Part shown: in pieces, positions 28,702 through 41,937 of the stretch | Position numbering within the stretch: the first letter of the stretch is position 1 | How the letters are laid out: every line of letters begins with the position of its first letter | NCBI GenBank assembly: GCA_009704535.1 | Contig: WLEA01000002.1 | Location: forward strand, 1 to 49,440 | From: Actinomycetota bacterium | GTDB lineage: Bacteria > Actinomycetota > Actinomycetes > Actinomycetales > Microbacteriaceae | Direction of reading: 5' to 3' | Length of the DNA stretch: 49,440 nucleotides | Translations under genes and position numbers: made by a program | The notes under the pieces: generated by a model | The model's input: the letters and a program-made list of their open reading frames with translations, nothing else | Told to the model about the DNA's origin: nothing | Databases searched by the model: none

Positions 28702-29496
28702 TTAACTATCCATCGTGACGTGCGCGGGGAACCGAACAATCGCAGAAAACTCGGCCACATCGAGGCTGGCGCCGCCGACCAAGGCACCGTCGACATTCTC
28801 GCGTTTCATGAATCCTGCGATGTTGCCCGATTTGACGGAGCCACCGTAGAGGATCCGCGTGCGAGTGGCCGCGTCCGCCCCGTGCTTGTCCTGGATAGCA
28901 GCTCGCAACGCTCGAGCCACAGTCTCGGCCTGGTCTGGCGTCGCCGCCTGACCGCTACCAATCGCCCAGACAGGCTCGTAGGCAACGACATAGTCGTCAG
29001 AGGACTTCAGCTGGTCCAAGACAACGGCCAGTTGGTCGAGGGGAACCTTGCTCGGGCCAAACTGTTCGAGGTCCTCCGCGGTCTCTCCCACGCACACAAT
29101 CGGTACAAGACCGTTCCGCACAGCTGCTACAGCCTTGCTTGCAACGACGTCATCCGATTCGTGGTGGTCACCACGACGCTCCGAGTGGCCGACAATCACA
29201 TACCTGCAGTCCAAGGCCTTAAGGAACACACCGGACACGTCACCTGTGTGGGCGCCATCGTCATGAACGGAGAGATCCTGACCCCCAAGGGCGAGTGGCA
29301 AGTCATCAGCGCCGATGAGGGTTTGGACTGACCGGAGATCAGTGAAAGGGGGGAACACAGCGACCTCAACCTGCTTCTCCTGGTAACCAGCGTCTTTGAG
29401 TGCCCAGGCCAACTTCTGCACAAAAGCTATCGATTGAAGATGGTCGAGATTCATCTTCCAGTTGCCAGCAATGAGGGGAACTCTTAGCTCTGCCAT
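28702..29496 (-). CDS. tpiA: triosephosphate isomerase
   Basis: VPLIAGNWKMNLDH...VIVGHSERR...VAYEPVWAIGSGQAATPDQAE...ILYGGSVKSGNI. Confidence 0.98.
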   Translation of the reverse strand: MAELRVPLIAGNWKMNLDHLQSIAFVQKLAWALKDAGYQEKQVEVAVFPPFTDLRSVQTLIGADDLPLALGGQDLSVHDDGAHTGDVSGVFLKALDCRYVIVGHSERRGDHHESDDVVASKAVAAVRNGLVPIVCVGETAEDLEQFGPSKVPLDQLAVVLDQLKSSDDYVVAYEPVWAIGSGQAATPDQAETVARALRAAIQDKHGADAATRTRILYGGSVKSGNIAGFMKRENVDGALVGGASLDVAEFSAIVRFPAHVTMDS

Positions 29497-30701
29497 CCCA
29501 ATATCTCCAATCCGGGCAACACTGTGCCCTCTAGAAACTCCAAACTCGCTCCGCCACCGGTGGAGATGTGGCCGAAGCTGTCCTCGTCGAAGCCGAGCGC
29601 CCGTACGGCCGCAGCGGAGTCTCCGCCACCCACCACCGAGAGCCCCGGAACTGCCGTGAGCGCCTCGGCTACTGCTCGGGTCCCCGCCGAGAAAGCCGCG
29701 AACTCAAAAACTCCCATGGGCCCGTTCCAGAACACGGTCTTTGAACGCCGAATTACCTCGGCAAAAACCTTCTGACTTGACGGTCCAATATCCAGCCCGA
29801 TACCAGCTGCTCCTGCAGGGCCGGACTCGAGCGCGTCTGAGGACAGCACGACGTGGGGGCTGTCCGCAGTGAAAGACTCTGCGACCACGATGTCTTCTGG
29901 AAGCACAATCTCAACGCCTAACTCAGTGGCCGTGCTGAGAAAGTCACGAACCGTGGGGATACTGTCGCGCTCCACAAGGCTGGAAGCAATCGCGTGACCC
30001 TGGGCGGCGAGGACGGTGAACACCATGCCTCCACCGATCAGAATATTGTCGGCGGTTGGCAAAAGCGCTTCAATGACACCGAGCTTGTCGGAGACCTTGG
30101 ACCCACCCAGAACGACGGTGTAAGGGTGCTCCACCGCCCTGGTGAGCCGCGTGACAACATCGACCTCGCGTTCGATGAGAAGCCCTGCAACACTCGGGCG
30201 CAGGGATGGAAGCTCGACTACGCTCGCCTGCTTGCGGTGGACGACACCAAAGCCATCCGACACGACGAAATCAACATAGTCAGCCCACTCTGCGGCTAAA
30301 GCTTCTCGGTCACTATCAACCTTCGACGACTCTCTCGGGTCGAATCGGAGATTCTGAATCACAGCGACGGATCCTGGCGCCTCCTCCCGCACGCCCTCAA
30401 AGGCCGCTGGACCTGACACATGATCGATGAATCGCACCGGTCTTTGGATGAGATCGGCAAGCCGGGTGGCAACCGGGGCCAGGGAATACTTCGGGTCTGC
30501 TACTCCCTCGGGCCGTCCTAAGTGACTGGCCACGACAACACGTGCTCCGGCGTTCCTCAGAACGTCGAGGGTTGGCAGAAATGCCCTGATGCGCCCATCG
30601 TCGGTGATGACGCCGTCTTTGAGTGGAACGTTGGCGTCGACACGGAGAAACACCACCTGACCGGCCAGGTCAGGAGCTTCGGCAAGCGTGCGAAGAGTCA
30701 A
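29484..30701 (-). CDS. pgk: phosphoglycerate kinase
   Basis: VVFLRVDANVPLKDG...VVASHLGRPEG...VVLGGSKVSDKLGVIEALL...STGGGASLEFLEG. Confidence 0.98.
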   Translation of the reverse strand: MTLRTLAEAPDLAGQVVFLRVDANVPLKDGVITDDGRIRAFLPTLDVLRNAGARVVVASHLGRPEGVADPKYSLAPVATRLADLIQRPVRFIDHVSGPAAFEGVREEAPGSVAVIQNLRFDPRESSKVDSDREALAAEWADYVDFVVSDGFGVVHRKQASVVELPSLRPSVAGLLIEREVDVVTRLTRAVEHPYTVVLGGSKVSDKLGVIEALLPTADNILIGGGMVFTVLAAQGHAIASSLVERDSIPTVRDFLSTATELGVEIVLPEDIVVAESFTADSPHVVLSSDALESGPAGAAGIGLDIGPSSQKVFAEVIRRSKTVFWNGPMGVFEFAAFSAGTRAVAEALTAVPGLSVVGGGDSAAAVRALGFDEDSFGHISTGGGASLEFLEGTVLPGLEILGWQS

Positions 30702-30704
30702 GGA

Positions 30705-32406
<1,702 letters not shown>

Positions 32407-32465
32407 AGCGTCCTTCTGTGGTTTGGTGTGGCTTCAGTCTAAAGGGCTGGGTTACACAGTGTCTG

Positions 32466-33449
32466 TCAAAGCCCCTCAAGACCCTCAGGGACACTGGCCA
32501 TAGTTGCTGGAATCCCAGCGTCTTCAGCTTTCTTATCGGCCATTGCGAGCAAGCGTCTAATCCGCCCAGCGACAGCGTCTTTTGTGAGTGGCGGATCTGC
32601 GTGGTGGCCAAGCTCATCGAGGCTGGCGTCGCGGAAGGACAGCCGAAGCCTGCCGGCGTAGAGAAGATGATCCGGAATCTCGGGCCCCAGAATCTCCAGC
32701 GCTCGTTCGACCCGCGCGCAGGCAGCAACAGCGGCCTGCGCTGATCGGCGAAGATTCGCATCATCAAAGTTCACCAGGCGGTTCGCGGTGGCCCTGACCT
32801 CTCTGCGCTCGCGGAGCTTCTCCCACTCCGACACCGCGCCAGGGGCGCCCATTATCGTCAACAGATCGCTGATTGCGTCACCATCACGAACCATGATTCG
32901 GTGGGCCATGCGAACCTCACGGGCTTTGGACGCCACGCCCAAGCGCTGCCCAATGCCGACCATGGCCATAGCGGCTTCAGCGCTCGGAGCAACAATTTCG
33001 ATAGCAGCAGAGCGTCCCGGTTCGCTAATGCTCCCGCTTGCGAGAAAAGCACCGCGCCAGATTGCCGCTAAGTCAGTGACAGGTGATGTAGTGAGTTTGT
33101 TGGGCAAGCCTCGTACTGGGCGCTTCTTGGCGTCGAGCAGCCCTGTTTGGCGTGCGAGCGTCTCGCCACCCTGCCGGACTCTCACGACATAGACGGGGTG
33201 GCTTCGATTGCCGGAGGGCTGCATCACCGCCGCGTCGGTGGCCATACCAAAGAGGTCGCGGATGTCGCGCCGGACGCGCTTGGCTGCTTCGAGATGGTCC
33301 AGCTCAACCTCAACGGCGATGTTGCCCGAGATTACGTGGAGCCCACCTGCGAAGCGAAGAATGGTTGAAAGCTCTGCGTGGCGCTGGGAGGTGTGCTCTG
33401 GTGTGACTGTGACGAGTTCGTCCTTGACAGAAACCGTGAGCGAGTGCAT
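32466..33449 (-). CDS. whiA: DNA-binding protein WhiA
   Basis: [36 protein letters not shown]... C-terminal [30 protein letters not shown]...[20 protein letters not shown]. Confidence 0.96.
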   Translation of the reverse strand: MHSLTVSVKDELVTVTPEHTSQRHAELSTILRFAGGLHVISGNIAVEVELDHLEAAKRVRRDIRDLFGMATDAAVMQPSGNRSHPVYVVRVRQGGETLARQTGLLDAKKRPVRGLPNKLTTSPVTDLAAIWRGAFLASGSISEPGRSAAIEIVAPSAEAAMAMVGIGQRLGVASKAREVRMAHRIMVRDGDAISDLLTIMGAPGAVSEWEKLRERREVRATANRLVNFDDANLRRSAQAAVAACARVERALEILGPEIPDHLLYAGRLRLSFRDASLDELGHHADPPLTKDAVAGRIRRLLAMADKKAEDAGIPATMASVPEGLEGL

Positions 33450-33461
33450 GACTACCAATAC

Positions 33462-34343
33462 CTATTCGCGGCCCAAGTCCCGATGTTTCAGCGTGACCTG
33501 AATATCTGGGTGCTGGCTTAAGTGTGTGAAAAGCGCTTCGGCCATCGCTACCGAGCGATGCCTACCACCGGTACACCCTATCGCAAGGGTCGCAAAGGTT
33601 TTGTTCTCCCCCTGGTAGCCCTTGAGCACGGTCTCCAGGGACTTCTCGAAGTTCGCAAGGAACTCCACGGCGAGTGGGTGCCCGGTGACGTACTGGGACA
33701 CATCGGAGTCCTGACCGGACTGGTGGCGCAATGACTCGTCCCAGTAGGGGTTTGGCAGGAACCTCATATCCGCGACCATGTCCACATCCGAGGGCAAACC
33801 ATACTTGTAGCCAAAGCTCATCACGGTCAGGCGAATCTTGGCATCCCCGGGCTCGCCGTAGACGCTCGCCACGGCCGTGGAGAGTTGGTGGATATTCATT
33901 CCCGTCGTGTCGATGACCAGGTCACTACGCTCGCGAATCTCTTGCATCAGAGTGCGCTCCGCCGAGATTCCATCCAGCAGCGTCCCCTGCCCCTGGAGCG
34001 GATGGGGTCTGCGCACCTGCTCGAAGCGCTTAACAAGTTGCTCATCGGTGGCGTCCAAAAACATCACCTGTACGTGGGAATCTTTGGAAAGCTCAACGAT
34101 GACATCGCGGGCGTCACCAAACATCGTTCCACCCCTTGAGTCCATAACAGCGGCAACTTTCGGCATGCCTGCGGCGGGGTCCTCGGACAGGGCGACAAGC
34201 GGCTTCAACATCTGCGGCGGGAGGTTATCCACCACATACCAACCGTGGTCTTCCAGCGAATTAGCGGCCGTCGAGCGCCCAGCCCCTGACATTCCCGTAA
34301 CAATCAGGACCGCTTTGTCGGCGGGGGCGGAGGTGGCCATCAT
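33462..34343 (-). CDS. rapZ: RNase adapter RapZ / nucleotide-binding protein
   Basis: LIVTGMSGAGRSTAANSLEDHGWYVVDNLPP...SFGYKYGLPSDVDMVADMRFLPNPYW...IGCTGGRHRSVAMAE. Confidence 0.96.
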   Translation of the reverse strand: MMATSAPADKAVLIVTGMSGAGRSTAANSLEDHGWYVVDNLPPQMLKPLVALSEDPAAGMPKVAAVMDSRGGTMFGDARDVIVELSKDSHVQVMFLDATDEQLVKRFEQVRRPHPLQGQGTLLDGISAERTLMQEIRERSDLVIDTTGMNIHQLSTAVASVYGEPGDAKIRLTVMSFGYKYGLPSDVDMVADMRFLPNPYWDESLRHQSGQDSDVSQYVTGHPLAVEFLANFEKSLETVLKGYQGENKTFATLAIGCTGGRHRSVAMAEALFTHLSQHPDIQVTLKHRDLGRE

Positions 34344-36235
34344 GTCCTCGAGGGTTGGGATGTCTTCATGCTAGCGCTGGCAGCCTCCGGATTCCCGAAG
34401 TGCGCGACGATGGTGTCGGCAACCCTACGCCCTACCCCCTCAACCTCAAGCAGCTCATCTCGGGAAGCCTTCTTCACTCGGGTGACCGACCCAAAGTGTC
34501 GTAACAGACTTTTGACTGTGGTCGGCCCGACGCCGGGGATGTCTGAGAGCGCGGACCCCAGCACACGAGCGCGAGTGCTGCGTTGATAGCGCAGTGCAAC
34601 GCGGTGCGCTTCGTCTCGAACCCGCTGGAGCAGAAACATCCCATCACTCGAGCGCGGGAGAATGATCGGATAGGCAGCACCCGGCATCCACACCTCTTCA
34701 AGTTTCTTGGCCAGACCGCAGACCGGAATATCGATGCCTGCCTCCTCCAGTGCTCGCTTGGCAGCGTTGACCTGGGGAAGCCCTCCATCAATTACCAGCA
34801 GGCCGGGTGGATACGAAAAGCCCTTGCGTTCGGATTCGCCCTCCTCGGGTGGTGCCGTCAACCGCTGGAGGCGGCGAGACACGACCTGCCAAATTGCCTC
34901 CGTGTCGTCCCGGGCGTTGCTGATGGCAAACTTGCGGTAGTGCTCGCGCCTGGGAATCCCATCCTCAAAAACCACCATGGAGGCAACCGGGTTGTCCCCT
35001 CCTAGATGCGATACATCAAAGCACTCAATGCGCAAAGGGGCCTCGGGAAGTGCGAGGGCGTTGTGAATCTCCGCTAGTGCGCGGGAGCGGACCTGCGGGT
35101 CCGTCGTCTTGGAGCCGACATAGCTCTGCAGAGTGTGTTCGGCGTTGATGGCGACAGTGCGCTGCAACTCTGCTAACTCTCCGCGCTGGGCAACGCGGAG
35201 AGACACCTTTCCGGAGAGCCCGGCATCCGCGCGGAGCGCGGAGAGTTGCTCTTCCCACCCGTCGGAGGGGAATGGAAGGTTCGGAACAACCACAACTCGG
35301 GCGGGTGGAGAGGCCTCGAATCCGTCACGGAGGATGAGCTCGACAAGGTTCTCCTCCAGTGCGCCCTCTAGAATGAAGCCCTGTGATGAGCGAATGCGCC
35401 CGCTCCTCACCCGGAATACGTGAGCTGCTGACACCAGTGCTTCCCCCGCCACTGCGAAGATGTCTGCATCGACGTCCTCGCCTAACACCATGGTGTTTTT
35501 CATCAAGATGGTGTTGATCGCATCGACTCGGTCACGAAGTTTGGCGGCGCGTTCGAAGTCAAGCGCATCAGCTGCAACCCGCATGGATTCCTGCAACTCC
35601 CGGACCACTCCAGAGTCATGACCCTCCATAAAGGACGCCAACGACAGGGCGAGAGCCTTGTGATCTGGCTGACTCACGCGGCTGACACAGGGGGCGGCGC
35701 ATTTGCCGATATCGCCGAGCAGGCAGGGCCTCCCGGCCCTTTGAGCCTTGGTGTACACGCTGTCTGAACAGGAGCGCACAGGGAACGCCTTGAGGATGGT
35801 GGAGAGCGTGTCACGGAGCGCTCCTGCTGTGTGAAAGGGACCAAAATACCTCGCACCTTTGATGCCTTTCTTCCGCGCCAAGAACACCCGTGGGACACTC
35901 TCAGACACGGTGAGCACCAGGTAGGGGTAGGACTTGTCGTCCCGGAATCGCACATTGAACTCGGGCGAGAACTCTTTGATCCAGAGAAACTCAAGCTGTA
36001 GTGCCTGCCTCTCTGTGGGCACTAGCGTCCAATCGAGAGACTGCGCGGAGTCGACCATGCGTCGGGTTCGCTCGTGGAGTTTGCCGGGTTCCTGAAAGTA
36101 GCTGGTCAGGCGCGACCGGAGGTTCTTGGCCTTTCCTACGTAAATGACGGTGCCCCTGGCGTTCATAAAGCGATAGACACCCGGTGATTGGGGGATATCA
36201 CCGGTTCGGGGTTGCCAGGAGTGCCGAGGGGTCAT
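34340..36235 (-). CDS. uvrC: excinuclease ABC subunit C
   Basis: GIY-YIG PGVYRFMNARGTVIYVGKAKNLRSRLTSYF; UvrC core IECFDVSHLGGDNPVASMVVFEDG; C-terminal HhH. Confidence 0.97.
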   Translation of the reverse strand: MTPRHSWQPRTGDIPQSPGVYRFMNARGTVIYVGKAKNLRSRLTSYFQEPGKLHERTRRMVDSAQSLDWTLVPTERQALQLEFLWIKEFSPEFNVRFRDDKSYPYLVLTVSESVPRVFLARKKGIKGARYFGPFHTAGALRDTLSTILKAFPVRSCSDSVYTKAQRAGRPCLLGDIGKCAAPCVSRVSQPDHKALALSLASFMEGHDSGVVRELQESMRVAADALDFERAAKLRDRVDAINTILMKNTMVLGEDVDADIFAVAGEALVSAAHVFRVRSGRIRSSQGFILEGALEENLVELILRDGFEASPPARVVVVPNLPFPSDGWEEQLSALRADAGLSGKVSLRVAQRGELAELQRTVAINAEHTLQSYVGSKTTDPQVRSRALAEIHNALALPEAPLRIECFDVSHLGGDNPVASMVVFEDGIPRREHYRKFAISNARDDTEAIWQVVSRRLQRLTAPPEEGESERKGFSYPPGLLVIDGGLPQVNAAKRALEEAGIDIPVCGLAKKLEEVWMPGAAYPIILPRSSDGMFLLQRVRDEAHRVALRYQRSTRARVLGSALSDIPGVGPTTVKSLLRHFGSVTRVKKASRDELLEVEGVGRRVADTIVAHFGNPEAASASMKTSQPSRT

Positions 36236-36237
36236 GG

Positions 36238-39105
36238 CTAGAGGGTGTGAAGCAACTCTTTGAGAAAAGCGCCCGTGTGCGAAGTGTTGTGTTGTGCAAT
36301 GGTCTCGGGGGTTCCCTCAACAACGACCTTTCCACCACCGGAGCCACCCTCGGGACCGAGGTCAATAATCCAGTCGGAGGCACGGATGACATCCAGGTTG
36401 TGTTCAATGACCACAACGGTGTTGCCCTTGTCTGCCAGTCCCTGCAGCACGTGAAGGAGCTTCTTGACGTCATGAAAATGCAGCCCCGTGGTCGGCTCGT
36501 CGAGCACATAGATCGTCCGACCCGTCGAGCGCCGCTGGAGCTCAGTCGCCAACTTCACCCGTTGAGCTTCACCACCGGAGAGTGTTGTCGCTGACTGACC
36601 CAGTCGGACATACCCAAGCCCCACATCCACCAGGGTGTCGAGGTAGCGGGCAATACTGCTGATGGGCTCGAAGAAAGTCGCAGCTTCCTCAATGGGCATG
36701 TTCAAAACGTCAGCAATGGTCTTGCCCTTGTAGTGGACTTGGAGGGTCTCCCTGTTATACCGGGCACCGTGGCAGACCTCGCAGTCCACGTAGACATCGG
36801 GCAGGAAATTCATTTCAATGGTGATCGTTCCATCGCCAGAGCAGTTCTCACAGCGACCACCCTTGACGTTGAAGCTAAAGCGACCCGGTTGATATCCGCG
36901 CATTTTGGACTCGGCGGTCTCGGCAAACAGCGCACGAATCTTGTCGAACACACCCGTGTAGGTTGCAGGGTTGCTCCTCGGGGTGCGCCCGATGGGGGCC
37001 TGGTCGACGTGCACAATCTTGTCAAGCTGCTCAAGTCCCCGAATGCGGGTGTGTTGACCGGGAACATGCCTCGCTCCGTTGAGAACGTTGGCTAACTGCC
37101 GGTAGACGATGTCATTGATGAGAGAGGACTTTCCTGAGCCGCTCACGCCAGTCACAGCGACGAACACGCCGAGAGGAATCTCCACGTCAATGTTCGCCAG
37201 ATTGTTTGCCTTGGCGCCTTCGACGCGAATGACTCTGTTCGGGTCTACGACACGTTTTGGCCGATTCTCCACAACCTGTGAGCTCTTGTTCAAATACCCC
37301 GCCGTGATCGAGCGCTTCTCGGTGTGGAGGGACGCGAGAGATCCCGAGTGGACGACCTCTCCCCCGTGCTCCCCCGCGCCTGGACCAATGTCAACGACCC
37401 AGTCGGCGGTCTCGATTGTTTCTTCATCGTGCTCGACGACGATGAGGGTGTTCCCTAGGTCCCGGAGCTTGATCAAGGTGTCAATCAGGCGGCGGTTGTC
37501 TCGCTGGTGTAAGCCAATGCTGGGTTCATCCAGAACGTAGAGTACTCCCGTGAGACCCGAACCGATTTGGGTGGCCAGTCGGATGCGCTGGGCCTCGCCG
37601 CCGGAGAGTGAGCCAGCGGCGCGGGACATGCTGAGGTAGTTGAGCCCAACCTCGAGGAGGAACTCCAGGCGGGCTCTTATCTCACGGAGAATGGGCTGCG
37701 CGATGGACTGATCGCGCTCCCCCAGTGGGAGGGATGTCATGAAGTCGTGCGCGTCCGAAAGGCTCATGGACGCCACGTCAGAAATTGAGCGCCCTGCCAC
37801 GCGAACGGCAAGAATTTCTGGCTTCAAGCGCTGACCGTTGCACTTCCCGCACTCGATTTCCCTCAGATAGTCGGAGAAGCGTTGCTTGCTCCACTCACTG
37901 TCGGTCTCGTGGTATTTCCGCTCTATGTAGGGAACAACGCCCTCAAACCCACTGGAATACTTGACGTCGCGACCGAAGCGATTGCGGTAACGAACGGTGA
38001 GCTCAAAGTTGTTGCCATGCAAAACCGCGTCCCGGACTCCTTCGGGGAGCTGCGCCCACGGCGTGTCCAGGGAAAAATCTAGATCATCCGCCAGGCTCTT
38101 CAGAAGATTACGGAAGTAGCCGTAGAGGCCCTTTCCGGCCTGGGTCCAGGGGCGAATGGCTCCCTCGTTGATGCTGAGCTCTTCATCCCCGATGACCATC
38201 GCCGGGTCCACCGCCATCGTGAACCCGAGACCCGAACACGCCGGGCACGCTCCAAAGGGTGAGTTGAACGAAAAGGTGCGAGGTTCAATCTCTGTCAGCG
38301 CAACCGCGCAACCGGTAGGGCAGCTGAGTCGTTCACTAAAGGTCTGGGTGCTCTCTGGGCCGTCGTCGTCAACCGCGTTAATCATCACGGTGCCGTCCGC
38401 GAGTTTCAAGGCGGTCTCCAGCGAATCCGTTAGTCTGCCCAGAATCTCGGCGCCCATCACCAGGCGGTCAACGACAACTTCGATGTCGTGTTTCTTCGTC
38501 TTCTGGAGAGCTGGAGCCTCGGATAGTGCCACTACAACGCCATCGATTCGAGCCCTGGCAAAACCCTGCGAGTTCAGCGAACGCAACAGATCTTGGAACT
38601 CGCCTTTGCGTCCAGACACCACGGGTGCGAGAATCTGGAACCGCCAACCTTCAGGGCGGCCCATGATGGTGTCCGCGATGGTTTGCACGCTCTGCCGGGC
38701 TATCGGCAAATCGCAGTTCACGCAGTGCGCAATTCCCGTCCTGGCCCAGAGCAACCGCAGATAGTCATAGATCTCGGTGATTGTCCCCACGGTGCTTCGC
38801 GGGTTTCGGTTCGTTGACTTTTGGTCAATGGACACCGCGGGCGAGAGACCCTCGATGACGTCCACATCGGGTCTATCCACCTGACCAAGAAACTGCCTGG
38901 CGTACGCAGACAACGACTCGACGTAGCGCCGTTGGCCCTCTGCGAAGATCGTGTCAAAAGCCAGAGAAGACTTGCCAGAACCGGACAGCCCGGTGAATAC
39001 CACCAGTGAATCTCTTGGAATTACCAGGTCCACGTTCTTGAGATTGTGGACACGTGCCCCCTTGACGGTGAGCACGGAGCTCGACTTCGGTTTCTGGATA
39101 GGCAC
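36238..39105 (-). CDS. uvrA: excinuclease ABC subunit A
   Basis: [35 protein letters not shown]; second Walker [16 protein letters not shown]; Zn fingers; GTG start 39105. Confidence 0.98.
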   Translation of the reverse strand: MPIQKPKSSSVLTVKGARVHNLKNVDLVIPRDSLVVFTGLSGSGKSSLAFDTIFAEGQRRYVESLSAYARQFLGQVDRPDVDVIEGLSPAVSIDQKSTNRNPRSTVGTITEIYDYLRLLWARTGIAHCVNCDLPIARQSVQTIADTIMGRPEGWRFQILAPVVSGRKGEFQDLLRSLNSQGFARARIDGVVVALSEAPALQKTKKHDIEVVVDRLVMGAEILGRLTDSLETALKLADGTVMINAVDDDGPESTQTFSERLSCPTGCAVALTEIEPRTFSFNSPFGACPACSGLGFTMAVDPAMVIGDEELSINEGAIRPWTQAGKGLYGYFRNLLKSLADDLDFSLDTPWAQLPEGVRDAVLHGNNFELTVRYRNRFGRDVKYSSGFEGVVPYIERKYHETDSEWSKQRFSDYLREIECGKCNGQRLKPEILAVRVAGRSISDVASMSLSDAHDFMTSLPLGERDQSIAQPILREIRARLEFLLEVGLNYLSMSRAAGSLSGGEAQRIRLATQIGSGLTGVLYVLDEPSIGLHQRDNRRLIDTLIKLRDLGNTLIVVEHDEETIETADWVVDIGPGAGEHGGEVVHSGSLASLHTEKRSITAGYLNKSSQVVENRPKRVVDPNRVIRVEGAKANNLANIDVEIPLGVFVAVTGVSGSGKSSLINDIVYRQLANVLNGARHVPGQHTRIRGLEQLDKIVHVDQAPIGRTPRSNPATYTGVFDKIRALFAETAESKMRGYQPGRFSFNVKGGRCENCSGDGTITIEMNFLPDVYVDCEVCHGARYNRETLQVHYKGKTIADVLNMPIEEAATFFEPISSIARYLDTLVDVGLGYVRLGQSATTLSGGEAQRVKLATELQRRSTGRTIYVLDEPTTGLHFHDVKKLLHVLQGLADKGNTVVVIEHNLDVIRASDWIIDLGPEGGSGGGKVVVEGTPETIAQHNTSHTGAFLKELLHTL

Positions 39106-39112
39106 GATTCTC

Positions 39113-39118
39113 AGTCTA
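39113..39118 (-). promoter_or_regulatory. candidate -10 TAGACT, 7 nt before the uvrA GTG (leaderless)
   Basis: CCTAGACTGAGAATC-GTG on the minus strand. Confidence 0.5.
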
Positions 39119-39153
39119 GGCAGTGCGCTGTGCCTATCCTGCGAGAGCGGGGC

Positions 39154-41205
39154 CTAGCCGGTTGCGTCAGTGAGTTGCCGGAGCTCCCGCTTAAGGTCGA
39201 CAACCTCGTCTCGGAGTTTTCCTGCCAGCTCGAACTTCAGTTCTGAGGATGCCTGCATCATCTGGGCCGTCACAGTCGCGATGAGTCCCGCGAGCTCGTC
39301 GGCGCCCCCACGCAACTCGGTGGGGCGACGGAATCCTTCCCCGGCACTTCCCGCAACCTGACCAATCAGTGCCTGCGTGTCGGCCTGCTCTCTGGCGAGC
39401 ACCGAAGTGATATCGGCAATCTTTTTCCTCAGCGGGGTCGGGTCTATGTTGTTGGCACGGTTGTACTCAACCTGGAGCACGCGCCGTCGATCAGTTTCGG
39501 AGATGGCAAAAGCCATCGACTTGGTGATTGTTGACGCATACATGTGGACCTCGCCTGAGACATTACGAGCCGCTCTACCAATCGTCTGAATGAGTGAGGT
39601 TGAGGAGCGGAGAAAGCCCTCCTTGTCTGCGTCCAGGATTGCTACGAGGGAGACTTCGGGCAAGTCAAGACCCTCCCTCAGCAGATTGATGCCCACCAGC
39701 ACGTCGTACACACCAGCACGCAACTCCGTCAAGAGCTCAACGCGTCGGAGCGTGTCGACATCGGAATGTAGATAGCGAACCTTGACGCCCGCCTCATCGA
39801 GATAATCGGTCAAGTCTTCGGACATTTTCTTCGTTAGCGTCGTCACGAGAACCCTCTCGTTGCGCTCGACACGAAGCCGAATCGACTCGAGAAGATCATC
39901 AATTTGGCCCTCGACAGGCTTGACCACAATCTGGGGGTCAATGAGGCCGGTGGGCCGAATTATCTGCTCGACCACCCCGTCTGAGACCCCGAGCTCATAG
40001 GGTCCAGGCGTTGCAGAGAGATACATCTTCTGGCCGGTTCGCCCCAAGAACTCATCGAAACGCAGCGGTCTGTTGTCCATGGCGCTCGGAAGCCTGAAGC
40101 CATGCTCGACGAGCGTGCGCTTACGAGAGGCGTCACCTTCATACATGCCGCCAATTTGTGGGACTGTGACGTGGGACTCGTCTATTACTGTCAAGAAGTC
40201 TTCGGGGAAGTAATCGAGAAGACAGTTCGGTGCTTCGCCGGGTTGGCGACCATCAATGTGCCGGGAATAGTTCTCGATTCCGGAGCAGAAGCCAAGCTGC
40301 TCGATCATCTCGAGGTCGTAGGTTGTGCGCATCCGCAGACGCTGAGCTTCGAGGAGCTTTCCGGCTGTCTCCAGTTCACCCGCACGTTCCTCCAGCTCTG
40401 CTCGAATCCCCAGGACCGCTCGCTTCATGGTCTCCGGTGAGGCAGCATAGTGGGTTGCCGGGAATACGCTGATCGTCTCCAATGACTCGATGGTGGTTCC
40501 GGTGAGGGGATGCAGGGAGGCTAGAGACTCAATTTCATCGCCAAACATGTCAATCCGAAGTGCGAGTTCTTCATAGACCGGAATGATCTCGATAGTGTCG
40601 CCCCTCACCCGAAAGGTGCCCCGCTCAAAGGCGATGTCATTGCGTTCATACTGCATCTGCACGAACGCCTTGATCAGCGCTTCGCGCGAGATTCGCTGCC
40701 CTATCTGCAGGGGAACCATGGCCTCGAAGTAGTCTTCCGGCGCACCGAGGCCATAGATACACGACACCGTGGAGACCACCACGACGTCGCGGCGGCTCAG
40801 CAGCGAGTTCGTGGTGGAGTGGCGAAGGCGCTCAACTTCGGCGTTAACGGAACTGTCTTTTTCGATGAAGGTGTCTGTTTGAGGAACATAGGCCTCGGGT
40901 TGGTAGTAGTCGTAGTAGGACACGAAATACTCGACCGCGTTGTGGGGAAGCATCTCTCGCAGCTCAGTAGCCAACTGAGCTGCCAAGGTCTTGTTGTGGG
41001 CCAACACCAGGGTGGGGCGCTGAAGGCGCTCGATCAACCAGGCTGTGGTGGCAGACTTGCCCGTGCCCGTTGCTCCCAGAAGCACCACGTCGGCTTCTCC
41101 GGCCAGAAATCTGTGCTCGAGTTCGTCCAGGGCCTTCGGCTGGTCACCGCTCGGGGTGTAGTCGCTGACGACCTCAAAAGGCCGGAAGGCGCGACGTGAA
41201 TCCAT
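39154..41205 (-). CDS. uvrB: excinuclease ABC subunit B
   Basis: [24 protein letters not shown]...[18 protein letters not shown]...[25 protein letters not shown]. Confidence 0.98.
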   Translation of the reverse strand: MDSRRAFRPFEVVSDYTPSGDQPKALDELEHRFLAGEADVVLLGATGTGKSATTAWLIERLQRPTLVLAHNKTLAAQLATELREMLPHNAVEYFVSYYDYYQPEAYVPQTDTFIEKDSSVNAEVERLRHSTTNSLLSRRDVVVVSTVSCIYGLGAPEDYFEAMVPLQIGQRISREALIKAFVQMQYERNDIAFERGTFRVRGDTIEIIPVYEELALRIDMFGDEIESLASLHPLTGTTIESLETISVFPATHYAASPETMKRAVLGIRAELEERAGELETAGKLLEAQRLRMRTTYDLEMIEQLGFCSGIENYSRHIDGRQPGEAPNCLLDYFPEDFLTVIDESHVTVPQIGGMYEGDASRKRTLVEHGFRLPSAMDNRPLRFDEFLGRTGQKMYLSATPGPYELGVSDGVVEQIIRPTGLIDPQIVVKPVEGQIDDLLESIRLRVERNERVLVTTLTKKMSEDLTDYLDEAGVKVRYLHSDVDTLRRVELLTELRAGVYDVLVGINLLREGLDLPEVSLVAILDADKEGFLRSSTSLIQTIGRAARNVSGEVHMYASTITKSMAFAISETDRRRVLQVEYNRANNIDPTPLRKKIADITSVLAREQADTQALIGQVAGSAGEGFRRPTELRGGADELAGLIATVTAQMMQASSELKFELAGKLRDEVVDLKRELRQLTDATG

Positions 41206-41211
41206 GCACCA

Positions 41212-41217
41212 AGCCTA
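41212..41217 (-). promoter_or_regulatory. candidate -10 TAGGCT, 6 nt before the uvrB ATG (leaderless)
   Basis: TAGGCT-TGGTGC-ATG on the minus strand. Confidence 0.5.
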
Positions 41218-41865
41218 GGGCGCGAGGGTTGTGTACCGAGCTGGCGCTTCGACCAGTCGATCTGGCCAGCACTCCGCGAGCACACGGTACAGAACGCGTG
41301 CTCTGGCAACAGTGTCGTCCTCTGTTCCACTGGCATCAATGACTATGTCGGCCAGCGCCAACCTCTCCTCATCTGAACCTTGCGCAGCAACCCTCGCCGC
41401 CGCCTCAGCGTCGCTGAGCGCGCGGTGTTCTCGGAGTCGTCGCTTCCGTTCCTCGGTCGGCGCATGGACTACCACCACAAGGTCAAATTCCTCGGCGCGA
41501 GCAGACTCTGTAAGCAAAGGAATGGCATACACCAACACTCGATCGGGCGCCGCAACGCTTGCCTGACTAAACGCACTTCTGGAGAGTTCCTGGACAACGG
41601 GGTGAACGATCAGCTCAAGGTCACCTCGAGCAACAGGGTCGGAGAACACAATGGCGCCAAGCGCAGCCCTATCGAGCTCCCCCGATGCGTCAATGACTGT
41701 TTTCCCAAATCGGGCCTCTATGGCCGCCAGCGCTCGTCCTCCGCGCTCCACCGCTTGCCGGGCTAGAACATCGGCATCGACAACGAGGGCCCCCAGCTGC
41801 TCCAGAACCGCTGTGACGGTACTTTTGCCGGCAGCGATTCCGCCGGCGAGAGCAACAATGGGCAT
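41215..41865 (-). CDS. coaE: dephospho-CoA kinase
   Basis: IVALAGGIAAGKSTVTAVLEQLGALVVDADVLARQAVERGG. Confidence 0.95.
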   Translation of the reverse strand: MPIVALAGGIAAGKSTVTAVLEQLGALVVDADVLARQAVERGGRALAAIEARFGKTVIDASGELDRAALGAIVFSDPVARGDLELIVHPVVQELSRSAFSQASVAAPDRVLVYAIPLLTESARAEEFDLVVVVHAPTEERKRRLREHRALSDAEAAARVAAQGSDEERLALADIVIDASGTEDDTVARARVLYRVLAECWPDRLVEAPARYTTLAP

Positions 41866-41871
41866 AGCGAG

Positions 41872-41877
41872 AGCCTA
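41872..41877 (-). promoter_or_regulatory. candidate -10 TAGGCT, 6 nt before the coaE ATG (leaderless)
   Basis: TAGGCT-CTCGCT-ATG on the minus strand. Confidence 0.5.
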
Positions 41878-41891
41878 GCGAGCTGTGAACG

Positions 41892-41926
41892 CAGTATGGC
41901 CTTGCTTCAGAAGCAAGGCCATACTG
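41892..41926 (-). terminator. 16-bp perfect hairpin after rpsA
   Basis: CAGTATGGCCTTGCTT-CAG-AAGCAAGGCCATACTG; no U-tract on either side (I-shaped). Confidence 0.8.
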
Positions 41927-41937
41927 TGACGAGAGAT

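Noticed and set aside
36238-41205. SOS boxes upstream of uvrA/uvrB
   Set aside because: I looked for TCGAAC-N4-GTTCGA-like dyads in the short upstream regions and saw none; only the -10-like TAGACT/TAGGCT elements are present.
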